Assembly: GCA_037447655.1 (NCBI GenBank)
Contig: JBBHKE010001154.1
Location: 1-33,671, forward strand
Length of the DNA: 33,671 bases
Direction: 5' to 3'
Source of the DNA: Zygnema cylindricum
Lineage: Eukaryota; Streptophyta; Zygnematophyceae; Zygnematales; Zygnemataceae
The notes below the pieces were generated by a model. It saw only the letters and a program-made list of their open reading frames with translations. It did no database searches and had not been told where the DNA came from. A program made the position numbers and the translations under genes. This document shows, in pieces, positions 33,599 through 33,671 of this stretch. Numbering within the stretch: position 1 is the first letter of the stretch; each line of letters begins with the position of its first letter.

Positions 33599-33671
33599 AA
33601 ATAAAAAAAAAATGAAATAGAAAGAGAAAAAAAAAAAAAAAAAAAAAAAAAAAGAGAGAAAAAGAGAAAAA
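33531..33671. repeat. TA microsatellite followed by A-rich tract
   Basis: About 31 TA units (33531-33592), then A-rich DNA with AAGAGA interruptions to the window end. It lies just upstream (minus-strand sense) of the GCR1_C-like exon, probably within the intron. Confidence 0.95.

Overview
The window looks like nuclear DNA of a streptophyte (green-plant lineage: a charophyte alga or an early-diverging land plant). It carries a plant-type AP2/ERF transcription factor gene and an OSCA4-type CSC1-like channel gene. Both are split by GT-AG introns, and the DNA between genes is AT-rich and full of short inverted-repeat elements. The species cannot be named from the sequence. No prokaryotic operon, CRISPR array, rRNA or convincing tRNA was seen.

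Layout. (1) 1-1591: gene-poor left flank with a MITE relic, a GGGAGA microsatellite and possibly the 3' end of a plus-strand gene. (2) 8105-1592, minus strand: a three-exon AP2/ERF gene with DREB-like residues whose AP2 domain is spliced in frame to a roughly 700-residue Gln/Gly/Pro-rich exon. Its introns hold MITEs and a long polypurine tract, and five 33-bp repeats carrying plant telobox motifs lie just upstream of its start codon. (3) 8106-15300: about 7 kb without a recognisable gene, holding a second copy of the TIR element in intron 2, more palindromic MITEs, small duplications and a possible retroelement scrap. (4) 15301-21482, plus strand: a six-exon model for a disordered, probably nuclear protein of about 1140 residues that I do not recognise. 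(5) 21483-24344: intergenic, with a MITE and three local repeats. (6) 30023-24345, minus strand: a clean five-exon OSCA/CSC1 (TMEM63 superfamily) channel gene of 875 residues. (7) 30024-32490: a CpG-rich patch, then AT-rich DNA with three copies of a roughly 300-bp repeat and a TG microsatellite. (8) 33432-32491, minus strand: the 3'-terminal exon of a gene running off the right edge. It encodes a GCR1_C-like DNA-binding domain preceded by a segment resembling the linker of Crypton-type tyrosine-recombinase proteins.

The genes show no functional linkage; this is ordinary eukaryotic neighbourhood, not an operon. The strongest leads are the GCR1_C/Crypton-like exon in a plant-lineage genome, the AP2 factor with a giant Gln-rich tail and a telobox array at its 5' end, the unrecognised long plus-strand gene, and two structured families of non-autonomous elements (one with another element nested inside it). 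All exon joins were worked out by eye from reading frame, splice-site bases and phase; none has transcript support here.
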